From Toxonevra muliebris (lineage: Eukaryota > Arthropoda > Insecta > Diptera > Pallopteridae), in the NCBI GenBank assembly GCA_963691655.1, contig OY829329.1, positions 14,088,708 to 14,152,707 of the forward strand: 64,000 nucleotides of DNA, read 5' to 3'. The position numbers and the translations under genes were made by a program. How positions within the stretch are numbered: position 1 is the first letter of the stretch; each line of letters starts with the position of its first letter. Below, piece by piece: positions 46,238 through 57,187 of the stretch. The notes beneath the pieces are model-generated. The model searched no databases. It saw only the letters and a list, made by a program, of their open reading frames with translations, and was not told where the DNA came from.

Positions 46238-46268
46238 ATGGCCACCTATACATACACAATGATCAGCT
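46238..46268 (+). repeat. GTGGCCACC repeat, copy 2 (short)
   Basis: CATGGCCACCTATACATACA followed by CAATGATC matches the core of the family at 39945, 49340 and 61478, then diverges. Only the core is retained. Confidence 0.7.
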
Positions 46269-46567
46269 TAGTTATTCAGTTGAACTCATCGAGCGCTTCA
46301 AAGCGAACAATGGATTGCTCTCTAGTGCTCTAAAGCCCTTGTATTTTGTACTCTCTTTTTAACATTACATGTCCAAGAATAAGAGCAGCCATCTTGATTT
46401 TAAAAAAAATCTCAACCTGCCGTTTGACAGCAGCAAGAGAAATTTATGTTATAAACATATAGAGAATTACAGGGTTGCGATTGCATAATTGAAACTGCAA
46501 ACGCTCTCAACAGGAGTCGGTAGTCGGGAGAATGGAATTAACGACTGCAACAGCAATAGCATCTGTT

Positions 46568-46747
46568 GAATTTCAAAACAAAATAAATTTTTTTTTTCAT
46601 TTTTGTTCTTCTGTTTTGTATATCTGCTCTCACTTCTCTCATTAGAAAAAGATTTCAATACGACTGTAACTAAAAATGTGGCCATGTAGTCGTGCAGTTG
46701 TGTAGTTGCAAAGTTTTGAAGTTTCATTAAAACGTGTGTATTCTAAT
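46568..46747 (-). repeat. Second copy of the 44238-44433 repeat
   Basis: Shared blocks are GAATTTCAAAACAAAAT, TTCTTCTGTTTTGTAT, CTGCTCTCACTTCTCTC, CAGTTGTGTAGTTGC and AAACGTGTGTATTCTAA. Same orientation as the first copy, about 2.3 kb away. Confidence 0.75.
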
Positions 46748-46811
46748 TTTTGGCAGATGCAGTCCCAAGCCTGGCGCTCTCTGTGTGTTATAAACACAGT
46801 ATACACATATT

Positions 46812-46992
46812 ACAGTTATTATTAGTGGTTTTTGTAAAAGTCCACACTTTATGTTTTGTTGTTATTCTTTAGAATTATGATTGACTGTTATTGTTGTTTC
46901 TTGGATTTGAAAAGAGAACGAGTTTCTAAGTCTCGTTTATTGTTCATTTTGAACTATTGAAATCATTGCTCTTTCGAGGAGTACTCACCAAG
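46812..46992 (+). repeat. Repeat pair member (partner 49092-49275)
   Basis: Shared blocks are TTTTTGTAAAAGTCC, TGTTTTGTTGTTATTC, TTATTGTTGTTTCT, AGTCTCGTTT(A/G)TTGTTC and CATTGCTCTTT(C/T)GAGGAGTACTCAC. The pair lies 2.28 kb apart, the same distance as the preceding pair (44.2/46.6 kb), suggesting segmental duplication with shuffling. Confidence 0.75.
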
Positions 46993-49091
46993 AATGAAAG
47001 AATACAAGATTATGCCATTAAGTTGAGCAAAATTGCCTCCCCCTTCGCATGTCTTAATAACCAGTATTTTTAAATGAGAAAGAGAAGTTGCATATATTTT
47101 GTACTTGAAAATTTAAATATTTATATAAAATGTTTGAAATAGTGATGTTATTTTTAAATCGATAGCAAAAATAAAGTAATGCTTGCGTTCAGAAAACGAC
47201 CTCTGCTCAGCAAAATGTTGCGCTGAAGTATGAGAAAAATAATACGCTCAATGATATGACGACTGCTTATTATAACTTTTATTGATCATACAGTGATCAT
47301 TGCTAGTTATTGATATTAATTATAAGTCAAAATATTATACTTTGAAGCCTAATAATTTTAATAATTATTTAATTAGCAATGTGAACTGACAAATTTGGTA
47401 GAAATTGGCAAAAAAAATTTTCAAATTAATGTTTCATTCGAAGAAAATATTCATAAATAATTTTTATCAAACTGATTTTTAAATACAATAAATTAAATCA
47501 ATGATACATTTGATGGACCCTATAAAATTAAAATTTTAGGAAAAATTTTCCGATTTGTTTTAATCTTAACCTCAAAAAAAATGGCCAAAAGTGACAAAAA
47601 ATTCCCAGAATACTCAAATTAAATTTTTTCAAATAAATATTCAATGTGCATTCTAGTGCATTTTTTTTTATCGTGAGGGACATAATTTCATTAGCTCATT
47701 GACTTCCCACTTCTAAAGATGTACCCAACCTCAAAAAAATTACCAAAAATAGTAGAGGCTCATTTTTTTCAAATGATCATCATTGGGAATTTGAGCCATT
47801 ATCAATGATAAGGAAACCGGATGAGGTTGGCTTATATTCCTTAAATTCGTGAAGTCACAGCATTGAAGAGATCTTTCTAGTCGTGGTGCTCTGAGCAATA
47901 ATGCGTTATAAAATTAATTTTAAGATGGGTTTTGCTAATAAGATGGAATTTTTGCGAAAGAATTTTTCTCGTTGAACACGAATCTGAGGTCAAAAACTTC
48001 CCATCACGTAACGTTTTAGGAAAAAAATGGGGTTCAAGCAAGTCTAATTTTACAAGGATCCGATAATTTTTTCTATTTTCAATAATTTTTAAACTTTTCA
48101 AACTGATTCAGGACGAAACCTTAAATCAAAAACAGTTACTGACCCAGAAAAACTATGAATGCAGGAGTGCTCAGTATCACCTTCTCTTTTTGAATCCGTA
48201 GTCAAACCTCATGTCGAAGAAAACAAATCGGATTTGATCGCATAGTGTAACTAAGATTTCAAATTTATTTTTTATATTTGACTTTTTAGATAAAAAACCG
48301 ATGGAAGTAAAAAATATCGTTAAATAGATTTTATTTTGACTTTTTTTCCATCCATTGGCAATTAATCTAAAAAATTAGAATAAAGTTTCCACATTTCGGG
48401 AGAGGTCAGAACCTCCAAACCCAACCTCGCCCCCCCCCCCCCCCCTCTAAATACGGCCTTGGTCTGATCTGCTAGTTCTATGAACTTTTTGATATTCTTC
48501 TGACATCATTGTTCATTCAAAGCCTAATAATTTTAATAAATATTATACTTTTCCATTCATTAATTTGTGATAAAAAATGCTTCGAAACGAGTGATGTAGT
48601 AAAAACACTTATAGCACCTATTTATTACCTTTATTATTTTTGGTATTAAACTTCAATCATAGTAATTTTAAGTAATTGTTTTGTGCAATTTTTGTTTAAT
48701 TTTAAATGTTTTGTTTTTTAAAGGAATTTTTAAAAGTTTAATTTTAGATTTTTATATTTACTATAATTGTCACAGTTTTTAAATGCACACTTCATTTTTA
48801 ATACTTTTTTTTTTTTTTGCTACAATGTTTTGCGTATTTTCAAGCTCTTTTTATATGTCAATGAATATATGCAAGTAAAATAATACTGGCTTTCCTACGT
48901 CACAGCCTCTCTCAATGTTGTGAGAGCCGAATAACGGATCTGCGCGTGTTGTAATCTTCTTTTCTACTTATCATAATTCAACACGAGCAGCCCTCTCACA
49001 CACTCTCTCTCTCTCTCTTGATTTATAAAATGGACAATTGTAGAATATCATATCTCGCCGAGTTGATGGCATCGAGAGAAATTTACTGTTA
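46993..49091. other. AT-rich intronic DNA with a 16-base C run
   Basis: Mostly unstructured AT-rich sequence. A homopolymer of 16 C lies at 48430-48445, beside CTCTAAATACGGCCTTGGTC and TGATCTGCTAGT. On the minus strand this reads ACTAGCAGATCAGACC then a G run, resembling the ACTAGCAGATTCAAGGGAGG motif at 32791. No gene is seen. Confidence 0.45.
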
Positions 49092-49275
49092 TTATTAGTT
49101 GCGTTGTTTTTGTAAAAGTCCCCACCTTCTGTTCTGTTTTGTTGTTATTCATTAGACGTTTACATTTGTTATTGTTGTTTCTCAGAATTGAAAACAAAAC
49201 GAAATTCTCAAAGTCTCGTTTGTTGTTCTTTTTGGAGTATTGAATTCATTGCTCTTTTGAGGAGTACTCACTATT
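49092..49275 (+). repeat. Repeat pair member (partner 46812-46992)
   Basis: Homologous to 46812-46992, ending CATTGCTCTTTTGAGGAGTA then CTCAC. It is preceded by CGAGAGAAATTTACTGTTAT, the conserved start seen in the minus-strand GA-rich family copies. Confidence 0.75.
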
Positions 49276-49339
49276 TTTGTAACTGGAATATTTTTCAATG
49301 GAAATGAGAGCTGTATGTGTGTGTGAGATTGTGATTACT

Positions 49340-49465
49340 CTAGTGTCGCGGTGGCCACCTATACATACACAATTATCGATTGAGCACTCTTTGTATGGAA
49401 ATGAGCTCTGTACGTGTGAAATTCCTTACGCTCATTTGCCTGCGTGCAAGACTTTGGCCTTCGCT
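49340..49465 (+). repeat. GTGGCCACC repeat, copy 3
   Basis: It carries GCGGTGGCCACCTATACATA, then CACAATTATCGATTGAGCAC, TATGGAAATGAGCTC, ACGTGTGAAATT, and CTTACGCTCATTTGCCTGCG followed by TGCAAG. About 120 bp match 61478-61600. Confidence 0.85.
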
Positions 49466-49878
49466 GCTCTAGTACGACTGATTTCTGACTAATTTCTATA
49501 TGAGCTAATTGCCAAATAAAGTTGACATTTATAATAATGTCGGCATTATTTTTTTATTTGCAAGGCTAATAGATTGTTGGTGTGTAGTTTTAGAAGTAGA
49601 GATAACACTTTTCTAATACCATAATATTTTTAATTTAAAGTTTAACTTAAACTCTTCTTACAAAATATTTTAAAATATTAATCTACGGAATTATTTCTGA
49701 GCTCCCAAACAAAAACAATTCTCTACCGCGAGCTAGAAAATAAAGTAGGTACACAAATCCCTTTGAAAATAAGCGCACGATGATTATAAAGTGTATGAAC
49801 TGAGTTCTCTTTCTCTTTCACTTCTCCACTTACGCACACTACTCAAAACTGAAAGTGTTTGAAAACAGCGACACTTTC

Positions 49879-49914
<36 letters not shown>

Positions 49915-51675
49915 TCTTATCAAAATATCAGGTAAGAGAGTAGTTGGTAATAGTTAATAGTGCAAGTTTTTCTTCTATACCTACCTAAAATACATAAAAA
50001 TAAATGATGACAAAGTAAGCAAAAGGATAAAAATATTCTAAAAGAATAAAGAAGAGGAAGTAGCAGCAGGAGAAGATGAAGAAGAAGAAGATGGCGGTGA
50101 AGAAGATGAAAAACAAGAAGAAGAAAGTTGCGTTCGCAAAAGATGTCATAAAAAGTTTGTCTACCACTCTCTTTCTTCTTATACTTATTTTTTTTTTGTT
50201 TTTTTCTGTTTTTTTTGCCAGTCTTATGTCAGTGTGTCGCTCGTGCATTTGTCCGTCCACCCATGCTTCAGCAGCGAAAACTTTTATAGCAAAAGGATGA
50301 ACACAAAAACGAACGTACGAACGAACTTTAAAGTGTTGCCATAAAGCAGAGTATTACAAAAAAGGATTCATATCAAGCAAAGTATTTACATCAGTTCGTT
50401 TTTTTTTTCAGCACTTCTTTTATTATTTTTATTTTTTTACTTTTTTTTTGTCGACTTTTATTATTTTAACTTTTTCATAAAACAGAAAGACACGAAAGTG
50501 ACTGCGTCTCAAAAACAAAAAACAAAAACGCGTTGACAAAAAGCTTGGCAGATCTTTAGAAACAAGTTTGAGAAAGTAAAGTAAAAAAGTAAAGTACAGC
50601 AGCAAAAAATAAAATAAAAATAAATGGAAATATACCTACAGTGTGTGCCCTCCTCTTATATCCTTCTGCCTTGCCTGTGCCATTATCCTTTCTTCTACTT
50701 ATGTACTAATGTGTTGGTAATATCTCTAGTGCATGTGTGTATTTGCGTTTTACGTTTACTTTACTGATGACGTTTGCGTTTATGTTAACGTTAACAACGT
50801 TCACGTTGACGCTCGTTCGCATGTATAAAGTTTGTTGACACTGTCTGCGCACATGTACAACAAAAACAGCAAACGACATAAAAAGATGTGATTAATGCAT
50901 ATTTTTATACATTTGCAGAAAAAGAATAAGAAAATGAAGGAAAAATTATTTGAATGAATTAAAATACATACATCACTCACTCATATGTGAGTTTGTTTAC
51001 ATATTTCCTTTCCTTTTTGTTTTTGTTTTTTTTTGTTTTTTGTTTTGCTTGTTTGCGTGCGTTCTGATTAGAGGGCGGCGGCGGCATACATAATTATGTA
51101 AATACATTAACAAATGTATACAGATAAACTCAGCAAGTCACACACGAAACGCAGGTGTCTGCGGGTGTTACAGTAAATTTAAATATATTTAATTATAAGC
51201 GATTTAAATTTTTATTATTCATAATTTCAAGGATGTTGAAATTCGTCAGTGTATTTGCTCTGAGATTTTCTTAATTTTAGTGTAATAAAAATTTGTAAAC
51301 TTTTTCGGCTATAGATAGAGAAATTTAGCTGGGTTGATGTTGGGTTAAAAATTTGGGACACAGCGTCAAATTCTGAAAACAAATAACCCAAAATTTTTTA
51401 AATTGAATTGCATAACATTAATTCATGTCTAAGTTATTAATGGGTTAAAAGATAGCCACTTTATCAAAATAAAATACTTGAAGACACAAAAAAATAAATA
51501 AAATGGCTACCTGCAGTCAACTGCGAAGTTGGCAATATGATAGACGAGAGATATACAAAAAAAAAGAAGAGCGAAGTTAGTATTTTCTGTAGTCTGTACA
51601 CATTAATGATTGCTCACGAGTAAATACTTGTGTGTAAAAAAAATGTATATGTGTTTGTGAAGAGTATCGAAACAT
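49466..51675. other. Non-coding DNA with microsatellites
   Basis: It holds (AC)n at 49883-49913, a GAAGAAGAAG-rich stretch (about 50050-50130) and GTTAACGTTAAC near 50786. Frames with Lys/Glu or Phe runs come from the GAA/TTC tract. No gene is supported. Confidence 0.5.
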
Positions 51676-51905
51676 AAAAGAGAGAGCATAAACTATGAGT
51701 ACTATTTTTGATCTCCATAAGGAGTACTAAAAGAGGGCACGATTTGTTGTCGCTTACGAATTATTCCGACGCTCTCTCTCTCTCTCTCTCTCCTAAAAGA
51801 CAGAGCATAAACAATGAGAATAATTTTGATCTCCATAAGGAGTACTTAAAAAAGAGAGCACCATTACTTGTAGTTGACGAATTATTCTGCCGCTCTCTCC
51901 GCTTC
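51676..51905 (+). repeat. Tandem duplication, two copies of about 121 bp, GA/CT-rich
   Basis: AGAGCATAAAC(T/A)ATGAG, TTTTGATCTCCATAAGGAGT, GACGAATTATTC and CGCTCTCTC recur in order at about 51681 and 51802. Confidence 0.82.
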
Positions 51906-51973
51906 TCTCACTCTCTTTTACACTTACAGTTAACCCACTTCATATAGCTTCTTGTTTGTATTGTTTTTTTTTT

Positions 51974-52815
51974 TACGTAAACTTCTTATGGGAGAGAAGT
52001 AACAAATTATTTAATTTTGTTTGGCTTTCTATGCACACATCGAAAAAAAACAATTACAACAAACTCATTTCTTTCACTCTCTTTACCTTGTTATACAAAA
52101 TTGTGGTATGTTCGCATTTCCTTTTTTAAGTGAAACTTTTACAGACTTGTTGGGAATGTATAAAAGCACAGAATCGAGTGGTGGGGAATGAAACGACGGA
52201 TATCGATGATCATATGTTTTCAATACTTTTAGAAGAGACAACTAAAATGCCATTAATTTCTATTAACAATATATGAAAACGGTTTAAAGTAAGAAAAACT
52301 AATTCTAAAAACATTAATTTTCTTAGTTAAAGTTATTTTAAACTCAATTCATGTACCGAAATTTATTGCCTTTTTGTCGTCTCTTCCAAAAGTGATAAAA
52401 AATTACTTACGAGGGGTCAACGTATGACCATCCATATGTAAATAAACAAAAGAGCTAGTAAGCAAACAAAGTCAACTCTTGCAAGAGCAACACGAACAGC
52501 ACTCTTCCTCCCTCTCATATTTTTGTATGTATTTGCACAAAAAGAATTTCTTGCAAAAACAACAACAACGACTAACTAGCAACAGTAAATTCCTTTGAAA
52601 CCAATCACTCGCTAATTTGAGATGAGATTGAGAGAGCCGACGTCTCTGCCCAACTCCTATGCAAATAAAATTTATTCATAAGAAAAAAGTCTGATCAAAA
52701 CGTCGGCTCTCTAACTGTCTGATCATGCACTCTATGATATTCTCTTTCTCTCATATTTAAAAGGGAATTAAAGAGTTTCGTAATAGTCAACCCGAGAGCA
52801 GCAACAACCAAATGC
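51974..52815 (+). repeat. GA-rich dispersed repeat, copy 3 (with nested MITE)
   Basis: Full-length partner of 27366-28190. It shares AACTTCTTATGGGAGAG at the left, TTCGCATTTCCTTTTTTAAG near 52110, GCTAGTAAGCAAACAAAGTC after the MITE, GAGAGAGCCGACGTCTCTGC at about 52631, and ATATTTAAAAGGGAATTAAA then GAGTTTCGTAATAGTCAACC near the right end. It retains a more complete MITE. Confidence 0.88.
52201..52436. mobile_element. Palindromic MITE (TATCGATGG termini), copy inside the GA-rich repeat
   Basis: The right arm reads TTTATTGCCTTTTTGTCGTC, then TCTTCCAAAAGTGATAAAAA, TTACTTACGAGGGGTCAACG and TATGACCATCCATA. The left arm starts TATCGATGATCATATG and is more decayed. The element is 236 bp and sits at the same site in the host repeat as the 27.6-kb copy, so insertion preceded spread of the composite. 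Confidence 0.8.
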
Positions 52816-53406
52816 AGAGCAACAATAAATACGACCAGTGTTGCCAAATCAGTGCTTTCCCCACCAGATTTGGTGGATTTTTAAAGTGCTTTTTTTTGTG
52901 GCTTGCTTTTTTATGTGGCTTGAATACACTATTTAAACCACTCAATAATATTTTTCTCTTATTTTTAGTTCATATTTTCATTTGCTCACTAAAGTATGGA
53001 AGTCAAAACGCGTTTCGTGTTTTTTTTTATCTTTGAGTCGAGAGAAAATGTTTCCAAATCGTTCATTTTTTGATCGCTGAAAGCCGACAGAGTTTGTGAT
53101 AATGTATTCTGTGGCATAAAATTTTCTTTTTTTGAATTTGAATAATTTTGATGAAAAAAATATTCCCTTGAATCAAAAACGAAAATTGTTTACAAAAAAT
53201 AAGTTGAAATTAATTACAATAATTTTATGTAGATACATATGAATCCCACATATGAGACCACTTTTAGACTGAATCTTAGGATCCCGGAATTCCGTAGATT
53301 GACATCCCAACTATAAATATATTCGTAGGTATATCAATAACTTAATTAAATCTGGTGGGTTTTTCCCCCAAAAAAACCATGAGCGCGAAAACCGAAAAGT
53401 CAATGA
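52816..53406. other. Spacer, AT-rich
   Basis: ACCAGTGTTGCCAAATC at about 52839 resembles a hAT-type terminus, but no inverted partner with a duplication was found. Otherwise unstructured. Confidence 0.4.
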
Positions 53407-53580
53407 ATATAACGGAAAAGTTCTCAATTTGACGAGTTGTCAATTGCAAGAGAAATTTACTCTTAATATTAGTCATGTTGTTGTTGCAAGAGTTGATACA
53501 ATTGTGGCGGTTATTGATTTTTTGTCTCAAGGTTCAAAGAGAAATCTCCTGCATTGCTGCTTTTTCAGTATGCTCTATAT
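53407..53580 (-). repeat. GA-rich family, minus-strand copy a
   Basis: Paired with 54266-54440 at a distance of 859 bp. Shared blocks are ATATAACGGAAAA, TTCTCAATT(T/C)GACGA, TTGTTGTTGCAAGAGTTGAT, GGTTATTG, GAGAAATCT and GAGTATGCTCT/CAGTATGCTCT. It contains the reverse complement of the family's TCAACTCTTGCAA core. Confidence 0.75.
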
Positions 53581-54265
53581 TTCTCAAGACACTTATCAGC
53601 ACTTGCTTTTGGCATGATTGAACAATAATTTTCCATTTGAGATTCTCCTATTCCAAAAGAGATTGAGGAACGAATACTAGGAATGGTGAATGGTTAAAAA
53701 TCTACACATAATGTAAATTGTGAGGTTAAACACGTCAAACGATTACAGGTTATATATGTGATCTATGAGTAATAAGGACCAATAAATCGAAGTAGGAAAT
53801 TTTGGTAATTAGAAAATATTTTAGTACATACTTACAATGTTCATTTCCACTATTTTCTCCAGTTGAAGCATTATCTCCCATATTTATCGAATTATTTTTC
53901 ATATTACTTTCACAATACTTTTTTCCACGTACGAAATTCATTAACACATTCTGTTGAAGTTTTTGCAGTCTTCTTCTCTCTATTTGGTAGGGCTTTTTTT
54001 CTGTCTCTCTACTCTGTACTCTCTACACTTACTCTCTTTCTATTTTGTGCTCCTTTTTTCTGTTCTGCTATATCAAGCAGAGACGTCGACTCTCTTACTA
54101 AAGCATATGAGATAAACCTGCAAGAAGTAGACTCTCTGCTTGATTGTATGTAGCCGATCCTTATATGCTCTCTTTCGCTAAACACTAACAACTGCATAAC
54201 TTCGTTTCTTATTAGCTTTGTATGAGTGCAATGAGAGCTCGTTTACGTTTCACTTCAATAAACTA

Positions 54266-54440
54266 ATATAACGGAAAAATTCTCAATTCGACGAATTGTC
54301 GACTACAAGAGAGACTTACTGTTATTGTTGGTCGTATTGTTGTTGTTGCAAGAGTTGATACGATTGTTGTGGTTATTGTTTTTTTTTTTTTCTCAGGTTC
54401 GAGGAGAAATCTTCAGCATTGTTGTTTATTGAGTATGCTC
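54266..54440 (-). repeat. GA-rich family, minus-strand copy b
   Basis: Second member of the pair. It carries ATATAACGGAAAAATTCTCA, ATTCGACGAATTGTCGAC and TTGTTGTTGCAAGAGTTGAT. Between the two copies (about 54063-54150) lies a GAGACGTCGACTCTCTTACT...AGTAGACTCTCTGCTTGA inverted motif of the same flavour. Confidence 0.75.
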
Positions 54441-56697
54441 TCTTCTACTACTTCTTATCTTTCTCTCTCTCTTTTACATCTCTATATTTCTCTCACACTA
54501 TCTTCTGTTTTTCCTCACTACTGCAATACCTTGCGTATAGTAAGAGGTCAAGTGCGCACCCTACACTAAGCAGTAACTTTCAGGTCACTGTGTCTTTTTT
54601 TAGCCTAAAATTACGATCTAAAAAATTGACAAAATGATGTTAATACATTTCTATATGAAGTTATAGGTAATATTTATAGAGTATGACTAGGCTCGTCAAG
54701 AAATGTATAGATCAGCTTTAAACTTTCACCACTTAATAACAATTCATGCAATTGAAGGTATCGTGGAGAAAACTGTTTTAAGTGCAGATCCAAGGGATTG
54801 TATTTTGAAGCCATTTTAAGGAAACAAAACTTTTAAGCCCTAAAACCAAAATTCCATTGAAATAAATTGAAAAAATAAAATTTTCATCCACATTTTTTTT
54901 TTTCTCTGTGCATAAAATTCTTACGACCCAAGAGTAACAATATCAAGAATAAGAATTCATAAATTAAACAATGAACATTTCGTGCCATTATAAACAGAAG
55001 AAGTAGTAGAAAAGAAAGTATGAGCACAAGTAGTAAGTAATAATAAACAATTCATAGTAAATGAAAAGTCACAACAGTGTATAAGCATAAAAACGCAAAA
55101 CTCTTTCGTTTTTAATAAAGTTTATTGCAGTTACAGTTGCAAAATGTGAACAAAAACAAAACAAAACAAAACAAAAAACAAAAAAATACTGAACAAAAAC
55201 GCTGAAAAAAAACAACAACAACAAAAATAAAATAATCCATGAATACTTTTACTTTACAATAAATACGAGTGTACTTACGATACCCCGAAAGAATACAAAA
55301 GGCAAATGCGTATGTGTGTGTGTGCGTGGGGGTATACGCTTGCAATGTTGCGGCTAATAGACACATACACTCAAACACATACACAGACGCGTTTATAAAG
55401 AATGTACACCACGTGTTATATACACATAGTGTGTGTGGTTCATTTCTTCTTGTTACTCTCTCTCTCTCTCTCTCCCGCTCTTCAACTCTCTGTTTCTCTT
55501 ACATTTCATGTTACTCATACGCCCTGTGGTTCCTTCTTCTTCGCTTCTTCGGTGAAGGACTTTCCTTTTCAAATGTGTATGCAGCTACTTTTGTTTTTTG
55601 GTATAGTTATTCTTGTTGTTGTTTTTGTTATTATTGTCATAAAGGATTTTATAGCTATGACAAAAATTTATTTTGTGTATATGTGAATTTATGTGTATAT
55701 GTATATGTATGTATGTGTGTGTGTGTGTGTAGTAAGCGAAATTATTTTCTGTACTTGTGCTTGTGTCATTCTTTTTTTAAAAAATTATACTTGGCTTTTG
55801 TTTAATACTCATGATGCTTGCTTGTGACTTGTGTGGAAGAAACTGAAGAAGAATTTTCTGTTTTGCTTTTGTTTTTATTTTCTTAGAAATTTTCAGCATA
55901 AAACAAAGAATCTCTACTTGGGGTTTTTTGTTCTGTATTCTATGCCATTCTATGCTATTCTGTTTTGTTCTTCTTCTCTATACTGCTGCATTTGTTGGTG
56001 TTAGAATGCATTTTAGAAAAATAGAGTATAAAATATAGAAAATAGTTTTGAATACTTCATGCATATAATGAAAACAGCGTACAAAGTACTTACATAAAGA
56101 AAAAAAAGTGTAAAAGAAACATGAAAGAAAGTTCAAATATGCGCATCAATTATGCGCTATGTTGGCGTTGGTGCTTTGCAGAGATATACATACATATTTC
56201 TGTGGTGCGGTGTGTGATAATGTGTTTTTAAAAATAAAAAGACAAAAAAAAAACTTTTGTTTTATTAGAATGCGCTCTCAAGGATTTTGGTTCGGTTTGG
56301 TTGGATTTTTCTTATTTGCTTTTTGCACAATAGTGTATATCTGGAAAAAAAATTCTGAAATCTGAAATAAAAATACATGGCTAAATGCTTGAACTTTATC
56401 CACTTGTAGCGTAAATTGGTACATTGTTGTTGTAATAAAGATTTAAAATAGGAGAAGTATTTAAGAATATTATAAACATCTCGAATTAAATTCATTCTTA
56501 ATAATCAGGTTGATTATTGTATCGACTGACTACATTGGGCTTCAATGTACTTTGCATTATTGTATTGATTTATTGTATTTTTTTCTTTTTCTTCTTGTTT
56601 TCATTTTAAATTATTTTACTAGGTTATTTTTTAATGATTTTCAAAATTTTGTAATACATAATGCTGTACTAAATAAGTTTAATTAGTTCATAGTTTA
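54441..56697. other. Non-coding DNA, low complexity
   Basis: It includes AAAACAAAAC runs (55150-55190), (GT)n near 55711-55730, (CT)n near 55456-55474 and T-rich stretches. The longest open frame in the window (55269-55805, 178 codons) lies here. It is Cys/Tyr/Phe/Val-rich microsatellite translation, with no homology I recognise. Confidence 0.5.
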
Positions 56698-56885
56698 TTG
56701 CATTGCATTGTTTTAGGCTTTTGTTTAGTTTTGTTATATTGCATACTTTTACGTTGCATACTTTTAGGCTTTTGTTTAGTTTACCTATATTGCATATTTT
56801 TATCTTGCATACTTTTAGGCTTCTATTTAGTTAAGCTATATTGCAAACTATTACATTGCATACTTTTAGGCTTTTGTTTTCATTC
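56698..56885 (+). repeat. Tandem repeat, 51-bp unit, about 3.5 copies
   Basis: TTTTAGGCTT recurs with AGGCTT at 56715, 56766, 56817 and 56868, exactly 51 bp apart. The unit contains GCATACTTTTA and TTTGTTTAGTT(T/A). 51 is a multiple of three, so a frame stays open with a 17-residue Leu/Cys-rich period; I see no sign that it is a protein. Confidence 0.9.
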
Positions 56886-56929
56886 AACTAGAGTTTTCAT
56901 TCAAGCTAGAAAAATATTCTCTTATCCTT

Positions 56930-57135
56930 TAAGGGAAAATCAAAAGAAAGATTTATATATTTATAGTTTATTGGATTCCCCAGATCGGACTATGTGGAAG
57001 ATCATGAAAATTTACTCGTACATCAACAAATCTCTTAATTTCTGTAAAGAAAACAATAGAAAGCTGGTGGCTATTCTGTCTGGTCATTGTAGTCTGAAGA
57101 CCTATCGGCAGTGGCGCTTCCAGAGAAGGACTATG
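56930..57135 (+). mobile_element. Non-LTR retrotransposon fragment, post-RNase H region
   Basis: One frame reads YINKSLNFCKENNRKLVAIL followed by SGHCSLKTYRQW. It resembles the L-V-x-I-L-(T/S)-G-H-C-x-L segment downstream of RNase H in LOA/R1/I-like elements, as also seen at about 26810 (TGILTEHCRLNYYL). Only about 60 residues remain, ending at TAG 57136-57138. It is a different, more decayed fragment from the 26.5-kb one. Confidence 0.55.
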
Positions 57136-57187
57136 TAGGCTGTATTCCCTGTCACACAACTGTTTATTATATATAATTGGACTGCAT

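Noticed and set aside
44211..46727. Minus-strand frames beginning MKLQ in two loci, as a small gene family
   Set aside because: They lie in a repeat pair, diverge in length and end in low-complexity Lys/Arg runs. Similarity is explained by repeat homology.
55269..55805. Longest open frame in the window (178 codons)
   Set aside because: Its composition follows microsatellite and T-rich sequence, with no domain or conserved motif. The overlapping frame is equally open.
56698..57138. 146-codon frame as a single gene
   Set aside because: The first half is a 51-bp tandem repeat and the second half a LINE relic; the two are joined only by a chance open frame.
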